DNA of 39,165 nt from a virus: positions 1-39,165 of the IMG/VR virus record IMGVR_UViG_3300020348_000005; one strand, given 5' to 3'. A program made the translations under genes and the position numbers. The notes below the pieces were generated by a model. The model had not been told where the DNA came from. It saw only the letters and a program-made list of their open reading frames with translations, and did no database searches. This document shows, piece by piece, positions 15,027-22,161 of this stretch. Within the stretch, counting starts at the first letter, position 1, and each line of letters begins with the position of its first letter.

Positions 15027-16549
15027 CGAATCTTAGCGATCTTTTTCCTGCGGGAGCGGGGAAGCAAGTTAGTTTTACAGCCAGCGGTAACGTCACCTCG
15101 TCTGGTAAGCCTGTTATCTTGAACAGTGATGGGACAGTGAGTGAGGTAGGTTTGAGCGCCGCTGCACTTGATTCAGTTGAGGGTGAGTTTAATGACTATA
15201 GTTCAAGCACTTCTGCTACTAGCGACACCTCTTCTGTAAGAGCCGTATACAATCCGGATCAAGATAGGGTTTACTTTTTTTGGCATTATGGCTCGCAAAT
15301 TTGGTATTCTTCAGGCACTTACAATGGCACGTCTTGGAGCTTTACCTCTGCTGTAAATTCTACGGTAGCCTGTTCCACCGCCGTAGGTTTAAATATTGAC
15401 GTAGCTTATGACAGCTCTGAACAGAAAGGCATTATTGTTTGGGAAGATGGAACTGGATATGCCTCTCGTTCTGTACGTGCTGCTCTTTTAACTTTTTCAT
15501 CGGGTACGGTTACTTGGGTAGATAGCGGTACTCAAATTAACTATTATTCTTTGGGGCCATCTGTTGCATCTGACAACAACGGCACTTTTATGGTTTTTTG
15601 GGAATACTACCCGTTTAACGAAGCAAATGTTACAAAAGGGACTATATCTGGTTCGACTGTTACTTACGAAAGTAGGAATGCTATTAATTCTAACAGCGGT
15701 TATTATTCGTCCAACTACCCCGCTATTTATGTTGCAGAGAAAAGCCGATATTTAGTACAAACTTTTAACTCTTCAGGGGGTGTAGTTTGTAGCGTAATAG
15801 AAGACAACGCAGGAACTAATCCAACAGTTCAATCAAATACCAATATAACTAATCTTACTCGTTCAGAAGCAAAAAGTATCGCTTATGATGCAAGCGCTGA
15901 AACAATTATGGTTTTTGCGGAAAATGGGAGTACTTATCCAACCGTTCAGGCTTGCACATTTACAGGGACAAATAACGCTGTTACTCAGGTAGGGTCGGCT
16001 GTTGTCTTAAAAAGCGCGACTATTGCCAATCAACTTTATTCTTTAAAATCTCAATATAATAGTGATGCAGCTCAAACACTTGTTACTCTTTCTTTTTCAA
16101 GCACTAGCACTCCTTCTCAGTACCTCGTTCTTTCTGGAACTACCCCTACCATTAGTGTCAGCCCCACTGATTTATACACTGACACCACGAATACGTTTCA
16201 GGACTTAACAGAAGGCCCAACAGGGACAGGTAGAACTTATATAGCCGTATACGGTAGTCAAACAAGTGGCAACTTTGTTCTTTGGGATGGGTATGCACAA
16301 ACTTACACTATGCCTATGACAAATGTCACCGCATCTAACTTCCTCGGCATATCAGACGAAGCCATCTCAAGCGCAGCCAGTGGAAACATAACAATCAAAG
16401 GCGGCATAGCGGCTACAGGTTTGAGTTCGTTAACTCCTGCAAGCGATTATTACGTTCAGGATGACGGGACAATATCGACTGTCAGCAGCAGCGTCAAAGC
16501 GGGTAAAGCCTTGTCAGCCACCGTTTTAAATCTGGAGTATACATCGTGA
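15023..16549 (+). CDS. Receptor-binding-type tail protein, paralog 2
   Basis: 508 aa. The anchor NLSDLFPAGAGKQVSFTASG and KPVILNSDGTVSEVG match paralog 1. The core holds propeller-like repeats with YNPDQDRVYFFWHYG, YDSSEQKGIIVWEDG and YDASAETIMVFAENG, each a D-turn followed by hydrophobic strands. The C-terminal module is ASNFLGISDEAISSAASGNI, GGIAATGLSSLTPA and SDYYVQDDGTISTVSSS. The core differs almost completely from paralog 1 whereas the ends are close, as in module-swapping fibres. ATGA overlap with the previous gene; its stop overlaps the GTG start of paralog 3 as GTGA. Confidence 0.7.
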   Translation: MTNLSDLFPAGAGKQVSFTASGNVTSSGKPVILNSDGTVSEVGLSAAALDSVEGEFNDYSSSTSATSDTSSVRAVYNPDQDRVYFFWHYGSQIWYSSGTYNGTSWSFTSAVNSTVACSTAVGLNIDVAYDSSEQKGIIVWEDGTGYASRSVRAALLTFSSGTVTWVDSGTQINYYSLGPSVASDNNGTFMVFWEYYPFNEANVTKGTISGSTVTYESRNAINSNSGYYSSNYPAIYVAEKSRYLVQTFNSSGGVVCSVIEDNAGTNPTVQSNTNITNLTRSEAKSIAYDASAETIMVFAENGSTYPTVQACTFTGTNNAVTQVGSAVVLKSATIANQLYSLKSQYNSDAAQTLVTLSFSSTSTPSQYLVLSGTTPTISVSPTDLYTDTTNTFQDLTEGPTGTGRTYIAVYGSQTSGNFVLWDGYAQTYTMPMTNVTASNFLGISDEAISSAASGNITIKGGIAATGLSSLTPASDYYVQDDGTISTVSSSVKAGKALSATVLNLEYTS

Positions 16550-19227
16550 GCAATTTATCTGATCTACTTCCTGCGGGAGCGGCAGCCAAACAACTGACCT
16601 TTACTGACAGTGGTAGCGGTATCTCTTCAAAAGCGCCAGTAGTACTTAATAGCGATGGTACAGTTTCTCCTATTACGATTGGTGCTGATTCCGCAGGGAC
16701 TCCTGTTTTTTTTAGCGGCAGTTCTGCTTCAAAAACACAAGGAGGTATGGCCTCTAACGGCAGCGGAGAAATTCTTTATGCGTATAGAGCCAATAACGGT
16801 TACGGTACAGTGCAAGTTGTTAATTACGCCACGCCCGGAGGAAGTATTACTTACGGAACTCCCGTGACTTTTTTAAGTTCAAGCACTGGCGGTTTTTCTT
16901 GTGCGTATGATATACAAAGTGGTTATTACGTTATCGCGTATACTAATAGCGGTAGTAATTTTGTGGGTGAGTGTCGGTGTGTGTCGGTGTCTGGAACTAC
17001 CCCTACTGTGTATTCAGCGTCTTCGCTTAGTTCCTACCCTTATCAAGTTAACCGTACTGATTTAGAGTATGACCCTACACAGCAGATGACATTTCTGGCT
17101 TATGACTATAGTTATGATGATGGGTCTAGCTTTTTTTACGCAGGTGGTCAAGTAAGGTTGGTTCAACCTTCTTCCGCTTATAACCCTCCGACTCTTCATG
17201 GCAATTCAGATGCGGAGGGTAGTGGGTCATGGACTTTTCTTGGTCGTGCCTCTATGGTTTACGACCCTAGTGTCTCTAAAACAGTTATTCATTTCTGTAA
17301 TACTTTAGGCAACGCATTCTCTAAAATTATATCGGTTTCTGGAACGTCATTAAGTTTCAGTGCAAATACGGCTTTTCATTCTGGGTATACCACAGACCCT
17401 ACTGCTACTTATGACTCTAACCAAAACGCACAAGTAGTAGCTTTTAGAGATAGCAGTAATAAAGGGTACGTTGTTGCAGGAACAACAGGAGCCTCCAGTA
17501 TTACTTATGGCACTGACGTAGAGTTTGGTGACGGCAATCAAGTCCACTCTGATTCCAATGCTTTTGGTGTAGCTTATGATGCCAACGCTCAAAAAGTAGT
17601 TATTGTGTATGCAGACGATGATGACAGCGATAATGGAAAAGTAGTCTTCGCAACCGTAAGTGGTACAGCCGTTACTGTAACAACTCCTATCTATTTAGAT
17701 GGTTCAAGTGGAACACCTGTCAGGCAGTTTGCTAGTGTTTATGATGCAACAGGCAAGCGTGTCATTGTTAGTTATACATTTAACTCAAACGACTCGACTA
17801 GAAATAATGCAGTTGAACCCGGAGCGACTAACCTAACAACGGCCAATTTCGTAGGCGTAGCCGACAGCGCAATATCAGCCAGTGCTGCGGGTAGCGTGAT
17901 CGTGCAGGGGGGTACGGTAAGCGGGCTAACTGATCCGTTTGGTACGGTCACTCCGACTTACGGAACTCCTGTAACTGGTTATACGTCTGCCGGAGCAGAA
18001 AATTACGGGATGGTTTATGATTCGACTAATAACCGATTAGTCGTTGCTTACAAAGACGGTAGCAATTCTGATTATGGTACAGCAGTCGTAGGCGAATTGT
18101 CAGGTACTTCTATAACTTGGGGTACGCCTGTAGTTTTTAGCAGCACTGCAAGTGGGGATAGTGGTTTAGCTTTAACTTTTGATACTAACGTCAATCGTGT
18201 CGTTATTGCTTACCGTGATGGTGGCAACTCTGATTATGGTACGGCGATTGTGGGGGCAGTTAGCGGAAGTGGTTCAGGAAGCACCATAGCTTTCGGTTCA
18301 GCTACAGTGTTTGAAAGTGCTAACAGTTTTTATATTGGCGCAGGATTTGATCCCGTTGAAAACAAAGTATTGTTGACTTATCGTGACAACGGCAATTCCA
18401 ACTATGCTACTTACATCATCGGTACTGTAACAACAGGGCCAGATGCTATTTCTTTTAATACCGCAGCTACTCTCAACGGCTCCGATGTAATGGATTACAA
18501 TGCAAGAAATATTGCTTTTGATACTTCACAAGGTAAGTTTTTAGTAACTTACACTGTAAGCGGGGTATTAAAAGCAATGAATTTAAGCATTTCTTCTGGT
18601 TCTGGTACGGTTGGTACGGTAAGCACATACGGGTCGGGTAGTCCTTATATTTGGAATCCTGAAACAATATACGATTCAGGGAATTCTAAAACAGGCATTA
18701 TCTATGGTGATTCAAGCGGTAACTACCCCTTATATTTTTCTGTCATAAGCATGAGTGGATCGAGTGTCACTATTAATACCCCAGTAACAATTAGTTCGCA
18801 GGGTAATGGGGCTTTGTACGGAACTGCTCTAGCTTACGATCCAGATTTAGGGAAAATAGGTCTTGCCTTTCGTGATGACCATACCAGTGGTACGAGTTAC
18901 CAAGGATCAGCGTTTTATGGAAGTATTTCAGGGACTACGAGCACTTGGGGCACAAAGTCAACGTGGTTTTCAAGTTCTTTAGGTTCTTCTCAAACAGGTA
19001 TTGGAGCTGCCTACGACACTTCCTCTAATAAATTTGCATTTGTCGGTTCTGCTAACGCAGGGAACGGAGTTGCCGTAGTAAGTACATTAGCCACCACTAC
19101 TTTTACCACGGGAACCAAATACTACGTCACCACCTCCGGTGGGTTTTCGAGTTCAGCAGATAGCCCTAGCGTCAATGCGGGAATAGCAATTTCAACAACA
19201 TCTTTACTTTTGAATGGAGACTCATAA
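16546..19227 (+). CDS. Receptor-binding-type tail protein, paralog 3 (double-length)
   Basis: 893 aa from GTG 16546. Anchor NLSDLLPAGAAAKQLTFTDS and APVVLNSDGTVSPIT, then a first propeller-like block. At residues ~427-456 lies a copy of the C-terminal module (ATNLTTANFVGVADSAISAS), after which a second propeller-like block follows with repeats of ~54-56 residues: YDSTNNRLVVAYKDGSNSDY, FDTNVNRVVIAYRDGGNSDY, FDPVENKVLLTYRDNGNSNY. It ends with a degenerate module (KYYVTTSGGFSSSADSP). The layout looks like a fusion of two paralog copies. Probably a tail fibre or spike tip; function inferred. Confidence 0.7.
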   Translation: MSNLSDLLPAGAAAKQLTFTDSGSGISSKAPVVLNSDGTVSPITIGADSAGTPVFFSGSSASKTQGGMASNGSGEILYAYRANNGYGTVQVVNYATPGGSITYGTPVTFLSSSTGGFSCAYDIQSGYYVIAYTNSGSNFVGECRCVSVSGTTPTVYSASSLSSYPYQVNRTDLEYDPTQQMTFLAYDYSYDDGSSFFYAGGQVRLVQPSSAYNPPTLHGNSDAEGSGSWTFLGRASMVYDPSVSKTVIHFCNTLGNAFSKIISVSGTSLSFSANTAFHSGYTTDPTATYDSNQNAQVVAFRDSSNKGYVVAGTTGASSITYGTDVEFGDGNQVHSDSNAFGVAYDANAQKVVIVYADDDDSDNGKVVFATVSGTAVTVTTPIYLDGSSGTPVRQFASVYDATGKRVIVSYTFNSNDSTRNNAVEPGATNLTTANFVGVADSAISASAAGSVIVQGGTVSGLTDPFGTVTPTYGTPVTGYTSAGAENYGMVYDSTNNRLVVAYKDGSNSDYGTAVVGELSGTSITWGTPVVFSSTASGDSGLALTFDTNVNRVVIAYRDGGNSDYGTAIVGAVSGSGSGSTIAFGSATVFESANSFYIGAGFDPVENKVLLTYRDNGNSNYATYIIGTVTTGPDAISFNTAATLNGSDVMDYNARNIAFDTSQGKFLVTYTVSGVLKAMNLSISSGSGTVGTVSTYGSGSPYIWNPETIYDSGNSKTGIIYGDSSGNYPLYFSVISMSGSSVTINTPVTISSQGNGALYGTALAYDPDLGKIGLAFRDDHTSGTSYQGSAFYGSISGTTSTWGTKSTWFSSSLGSSQTGIGAAYDTSSNKFAFVGSANAGNGVAVVSTLATTTFTTGTKYYVTTSGGFSSSADSPSVNAGIAISTTSLLLNGDS

Positions 19228-19589
19228 TGAGCCAGACTATTACAAAAAATGACGGCAACGTAAGCGTTTATCTATTTGACGACAGCGTTAATGTCGATTT
19301 ATCAGCAACACCTAACGCGACTGTTAGAAATAACGGTGGTAACGATTTTGACATCGGTGACCTCAATGCCAGTAATGCAACTCTGCACACCGGAGTTACT
19401 GCTCCTGACGGTTGGGTTGGCGGCAAGCACACCTATGACGGCAGTTCTTGGGGTGATGTAGCAGGATGGGTTGATCCGGCAGCAGGAATGTTAGAGCAGG
19501 ACAAGGTTCGCTATGCCGCTAATGCAACCTACAGCTCTACTTTTACCGATGCAGTACAGGCTGAAATAGATCGCATTAAAGCGTTGTAA
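19227..19589 (+). CDS. Small hypothetical tail-region protein
   Basis: 120 aa, start TAATG overlapping paralog 3. Begins SQTITKNDGNVSVYLFDDSV; the middle is Asn/Asp/Gly-rich (NNGGNDFDIGDLNASNATLH), then PDGWVGGKHTYDGSSWGDVA, typical of a small beta domain, and a C-terminal helix (FTDAVQAEIDRIKAL). Similar WxGG(K)xxYDGxxW segments occur in phage tail proteins. A fibre cap or fibre-assembly role is inferred from position; not recognised. Confidence 0.62.
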   Translation: MSQTITKNDGNVSVYLFDDSVNVDLSATPNATVRNNGGNDFDIGDLNASNATLHTGVTAPDGWVGGKHTYDGSSWGDVAGWVDPAAGMLEQDKVRYAANATYSSTFTDAVQAEIDRIKAL

Positions 19590-19598
19590 AGATGCGTC

Positions 19599-19793
19599 AT
19601 GGTGCTTTTCATACTAATAGTAAGTATCGGAGGGCAAGATGTATCGCGTTCTTGTGAACAGGCGTTGTGCTTTAAGGATATTAATAGATGTCTATATTTT
19701 GCTGAAAAAATAAAACAACAGCCTGACACCCCTGATATTAACGCATATTGTCAGCCAATAAATGCAGATGAAGACAGCAGGTGGTACAAATGA
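19599..19793 (+). CDS. Small exported or membrane protein with four cysteines
   Basis: 64 aa. The first ~11 residues (MVLFILIVSIG) are hydrophobic, a short signal-anchor-like start without an N-terminal positive charge. Four Cys (19, 24, 31, 51) are arranged CxxxxCxxxxxxC, suggesting disulfides in the periplasm. The ribosome site is weak. It ends ATGA, overlapping the next gene by 4 bases, which supports its reality. It opens the lysis-like cassette, so a spanin-like or regulatory role is conceivable, but no spanin motif is seen. Confidence 0.55.
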   Translation: MVLFILIVSIGGQDVSRSCEQALCFKDINRCLYFAEKIKQQPDTPDINAYCQPINADEDSRWYK

Positions 19794-20278
19794 TCGGTGA
19801 AGCTCTACTTGCAATAAAAGCCTTAGACAGCGCTTTTGTCGTTGTACAGACAGCTATTGCCAAGAAAAAAGAAGTCGAAGACATGGCCGGTGAAGTTGGC
19901 CGCTTTTTTACTGCTAAGAAAAAAGTCGAAGAGCACATGGCAAAAGCTCGTCAGGCTGGAAATGATGATCTGTTGGTAGGCTCCGCGTTAGAGGAAGCTA
20001 TTACTATAGACCAGCAAGAAGAACGGATTGAAAAGATGATGGAAAAAATCCGTGACCATTATATGCGTCAAGGAAAGACACACAGATGGGGCAAGATCAA
20101 AGCTGAAGCAGCCAAGATTGAAAAGAAACGCGAAGTTAAAAGAAAACAAAAAGCAGCCGCAGAAAAAGCAGAGGATGCCTTGATACGTGACTTAGCTGTA
20201 ATGTTTGCATGGCTTGTAGGTACAGTTATTTTTATCTTTGGTGCGGTATTTTTAATTTTTGGATTAGGTGGTGAGTAA
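19790..20278 (+). CDS. Charged coiled-coil protein with C-terminal membrane anchor
   Basis: 162 aa from ATG 19790 (ATGA overlap; the upstream GTG 19781 adds three residues and is less likely). The N-terminal amphipathic helix (IGEALLAIKALDSAFVVVQT) is followed by a long Lys/Glu-rich coil with many Ala, and the protein ends in a strong single transmembrane segment (about 137-158, LVGTVIFIFGAVFLIFGL). A region MAKARQAGNDDLLVGSALEE recalls proteins of unknown function in marine podoviruses. An inner-membrane lysis or infection factor is possible; i-spanin topology would be reversed. Confidence 0.65.
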   Translation: MIGEALLAIKALDSAFVVVQTAIAKKKEVEDMAGEVGRFFTAKKKVEEHMAKARQAGNDDLLVGSALEEAITIDQQEERIEKMMEKIRDHYMRQGKTHRWGKIKAEAAKIEKKREVKRKQKAAAEKAEDALIRDLAVMFAWLVGTVIFIFGAVFLIFGLGGE

Positions 20279-21018
20279 TGAAACTAGACCCCGTTTTACT
20301 TAATATGGCGTGTAGTTGGGCGATGAAAGCCTATAACGATGAAAATAAAGACTCTATAAAAATAGAAAGTAAACTTACCTCTACTACAGTTTACGTAGCA
20401 AAACGCAAATCCATAGACATCATAGCGTTTCGTGGGACGCAACAGGGGCGTGATTGGCTTACCGATGCGCTAGTAGTCCCAGTACCTTACGTAGGCAGGT
20501 TGTGCCACGGTGGGTTTACCGCAGCTCATGCTTCTGTTTGGGGTAAAGTAAAGAAGCACTTAGACATGAAGAAGCGTACTTTAATATGCGGGCACAGTCT
20601 TGGTGGAGCGTTAGCAGAATTAAGCGCAGCTAAACTGTGGAAAAAACACCCTAACATCAATCTGGTAACCTTTGGTAAACCTAATGTGTTCTTCAAAGGG
20701 TTCAAGCGTCCTATGGAGTTGGATAACCAAATTTCTTGTGTGCAAGGTTCAGATATGGTGGCACGCATACCGCGCCTTTGCTATGGCCCTTCTAGGTCGC
20801 AGACCATGTTGTACTTTGCTAACTCCCTGCAAGATTACATAAACCCTCCAAAAGAAGTTAGGAAGGAAGACAGAAGCCTGAAAGATGCTATCTCTGACCA
20901 TTTTATGGAAGGGTATAAAGAGCGCCTAGAAATATTTTTGGATGCTCAAGACAAGATACTTAATCCAGAAGAACTTAAAGAACTCAACAAAATGATTGAC
21001 GAGGTTGAAAATGCTTAG
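20278..21018 (+). CDS. Class 3 lipase (alpha/beta hydrolase)
   Basis: 246 aa. Has the full set of Lipase_3 features: AFRGT (50-54) supplying the oxyanion hole, the nucleophile elbow GHSLGG with Ser107, the strand VTFGKPNV, the Asp159 segment GSDMVARIPR, and His208 in SDHFMEGYK, so the Ser-Asp-His triad is complete. It would hydrolyse acylglycerols or phospholipids. No signal peptide is visible, so it would need the holin, or a place in the virion, to reach the envelope. TAATG overlap with the previous gene, and 8-base overlap with the lipoprotein gene. Association with lysis is inferred from context. Confidence 0.85.
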   Translation: MKLDPVLLNMACSWAMKAYNDENKDSIKIESKLTSTTVYVAKRKSIDIIAFRGTQQGRDWLTDALVVPVPYVGRLCHGGFTAAHASVWGKVKKHLDMKKRTLICGHSLGGALAELSAAKLWKKHPNINLVTFGKPNVFFKGFKRPMELDNQISCVQGSDMVARIPRLCYGPSRSQTMLYFANSLQDYINPPKEVRKEDRSLKDAISDHFMEGYKERLEIFLDAQDKILNPEELKELNKMIDEVENA

Positions 21019-21220
21019 AATCGCTGCGCTGTGTGTACTAATGGCGGGATGCTCTGTATCCGAGGAAATGATAGCCAACAAGGAACTGTACTGCTCTGGT
21101 GTCTACAAAGGCATACGAGCTGTAGGCCGCGTGACCACTGAGGTTACGACAGGCATCCGAATCCCAGACGTTTGTGATACGATTGACGAAATCGTGGAGG
21201 AAGACTCCACGGGAAAGTAA
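21011..21220 (+). CDS. Small lipoprotein
   Basis: 69 aa from ATG 21011, with GAGG upstream; the TTG at 20996 is less likely. The N-terminus MLRIAALCVLMAGC is a lipoprotein signal with lipidated Cys14, although position -3 is Met rather than the usual Leu. The mature part (~56 residues) has C28 and C55 and segments LYCSGVYKGIRAVGR and IPDVCDTIDEIVEE. It sits between lipase and holin, and outer-membrane lipoproteins there often serve as o-spanins; no i-spanin partner is evident. I recall similar lipoproteins in marine phage lysis regions. Confidence 0.72.
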   Translation: MLRIAALCVLMAGCSVSEEMIANKELYCSGVYKGIRAVGRVTTEVTTGIRIPDVCDTIDEIVEEDSTGK

Positions 21221-21263
21221 TTAACGAACTAGAGGCACTTATAAAAGTGTATTTGTTACTGCA

Positions 21264-21734
21264 ATGAAATTAGGTGGATTACTCAAGTCTCTTGCCCCTA
21301 CTATAGCCAGTGCAGCAGGTGGGCCAATGGCGGGTATGGCTGTCAAGATGGCCGCACAAAAACTAGGTGTACCGGATGCTACGGCTAATGAGATAGAGGA
21401 TATTATCGAGCGAGAGCCAGAGAAAGCGGTGCTTCTCAAGGAAGCAGACAGGGATTTTAAAGACCGTATCCGAGAAATGGAAATTGATCTGGAGTCGTTT
21501 AAGACTGAAGTAGAGGACAGGAAATCAGCACGGGAAGCCTTTGGTTCGGATATAACTCCCAAAGCCTTTTCTATACTAGCTCTCCTACTTTATGGTGCGT
21601 ATGTAATGACGGTTACACTTATGCCACACGACTCTAATGACGAGACTATTATCTCGTTGGTATTGGGGCAATTATCAGGAATATTAGGTACTTGCGCGGC
21701 TTTCTTCTATGGCGGGTCTAATGCAAAAAAATAA
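21264..21734 (+). CDS. Holin (3TM-type)
   Basis: 156 aa. A Gly/Ala-rich hydrophobic N-terminal part (KLGGLLKSLAPTIASAAGG), a charged central coil (about 42-95) with DRKSARE, and two C-terminal membrane segments (about 101-119 and 129-149, ending AAFFYGGSNAKK) match the GTA-holin/three-TM holin pattern I know. It would form the inner-membrane lesion releasing the lysozyme. It is followed at once by the lysozyme gene. A 43-base gap precedes it, with no clear terminator or promoter. Confidence 0.72.
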   Translation: MKLGGLLKSLAPTIASAAGGPMAGMAVKMAAQKLGVPDATANEIEDIIEREPEKAVLLKEADRDFKDRIREMEIDLESFKTEVEDRKSAREAFGSDITPKAFSILALLLYGAYVMTVTLMPHDSNDETIISLVLGQLSGILGTCAAFFYGGSNAKK

Positions 21735-21735
21735 G

Positions 21736-22161
21736 ATGAAGAAGCTAATTGAAATGTTAAAGCGCCATGAAGGCGTGGAGACTCATGCTTATGAGTGTTC
21801 TGAAGGAAAGATTACTGTTGGGGTGGGTAGGAATATCGACCAACGGGGCGGCATGGGGCTGTCCGAAGATGAAGTAGAATACTTGCTTGAGAACGATATT
21901 GAACGTGTTATCAAGGAGTTAGCAGAAGAGTACGCTTGGTTTAACTCGTTAGATGATGTGCGTAAAGATGCAATGATTGATATTAGCTTTAATCTTGGAG
22001 CAACAAGATTGAGAGGTTTTAAACGTGCTCTGGCTGCTATGGAAGAAGGAGACTATAAGGTAGCTGCTACCGAGTTCCTAGACTCACGTTGGGCTAAACA
22101 AGTAGGTGGTAGAGCGTTAGAACTTACTGACTTAATTAAAACAGGCGAGTATGTAGAGTAA
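21736..22161 (+). CDS. Endolysin, T4-type lysozyme (GH24)
   Basis: Peptidoglycan muramidase. From ATG 21736 it is 141 aa and begins MKKLIEMLKRHEG, which puts the catalytic Glu at 12, as in T4 lysozyme (11); ATGs at 21709 and 21721 are alternatives that overlap the holin. After the Glu come YECSEGKITVGVGRNID: the triad reads E12-C21-T27, with Cys where T4 has Asp20. The C-terminal domain includes RKDAMIDISFNLGATRLRGF and FLDSRWAKQVGGRALELTDL. No signal peptide, so release depends on the holin. It ends TAATG into the hub gene. No clear ribosome site; coupling to the holin is likely. Confidence 0.86.
   Translation: MKKLIEMLKRHEGVETHAYECSEGKITVGVGRNIDQRGGMGLSEDEVEYLLENDIERVIKELAEEYAWFNSLDDVRKDAMIDISFNLGATRLRGFKRALAAMEEGDYKVAATEFLDSRWAKQVGGRALELTDLIKTGEYVE

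Noticed and set aside
19790-20278. 162-aa membrane-anchored protein as i-spanin
   Set aside because: The membrane segment is C-terminal with the coiled coil on the N-terminal side, opposite to i-spanin order.
20996-21010. TTG start for the lipoprotein
   Set aside because: It would put extra residues before a classical lipoprotein signal; ATG 21011 has GAGG upstream.
21236-21249. Short hairpin CACTT-ATAA-AAGTG before the holin gene
   Set aside because: Only five A/T-weighted pairs and no T-tract; too weak for a terminator call.
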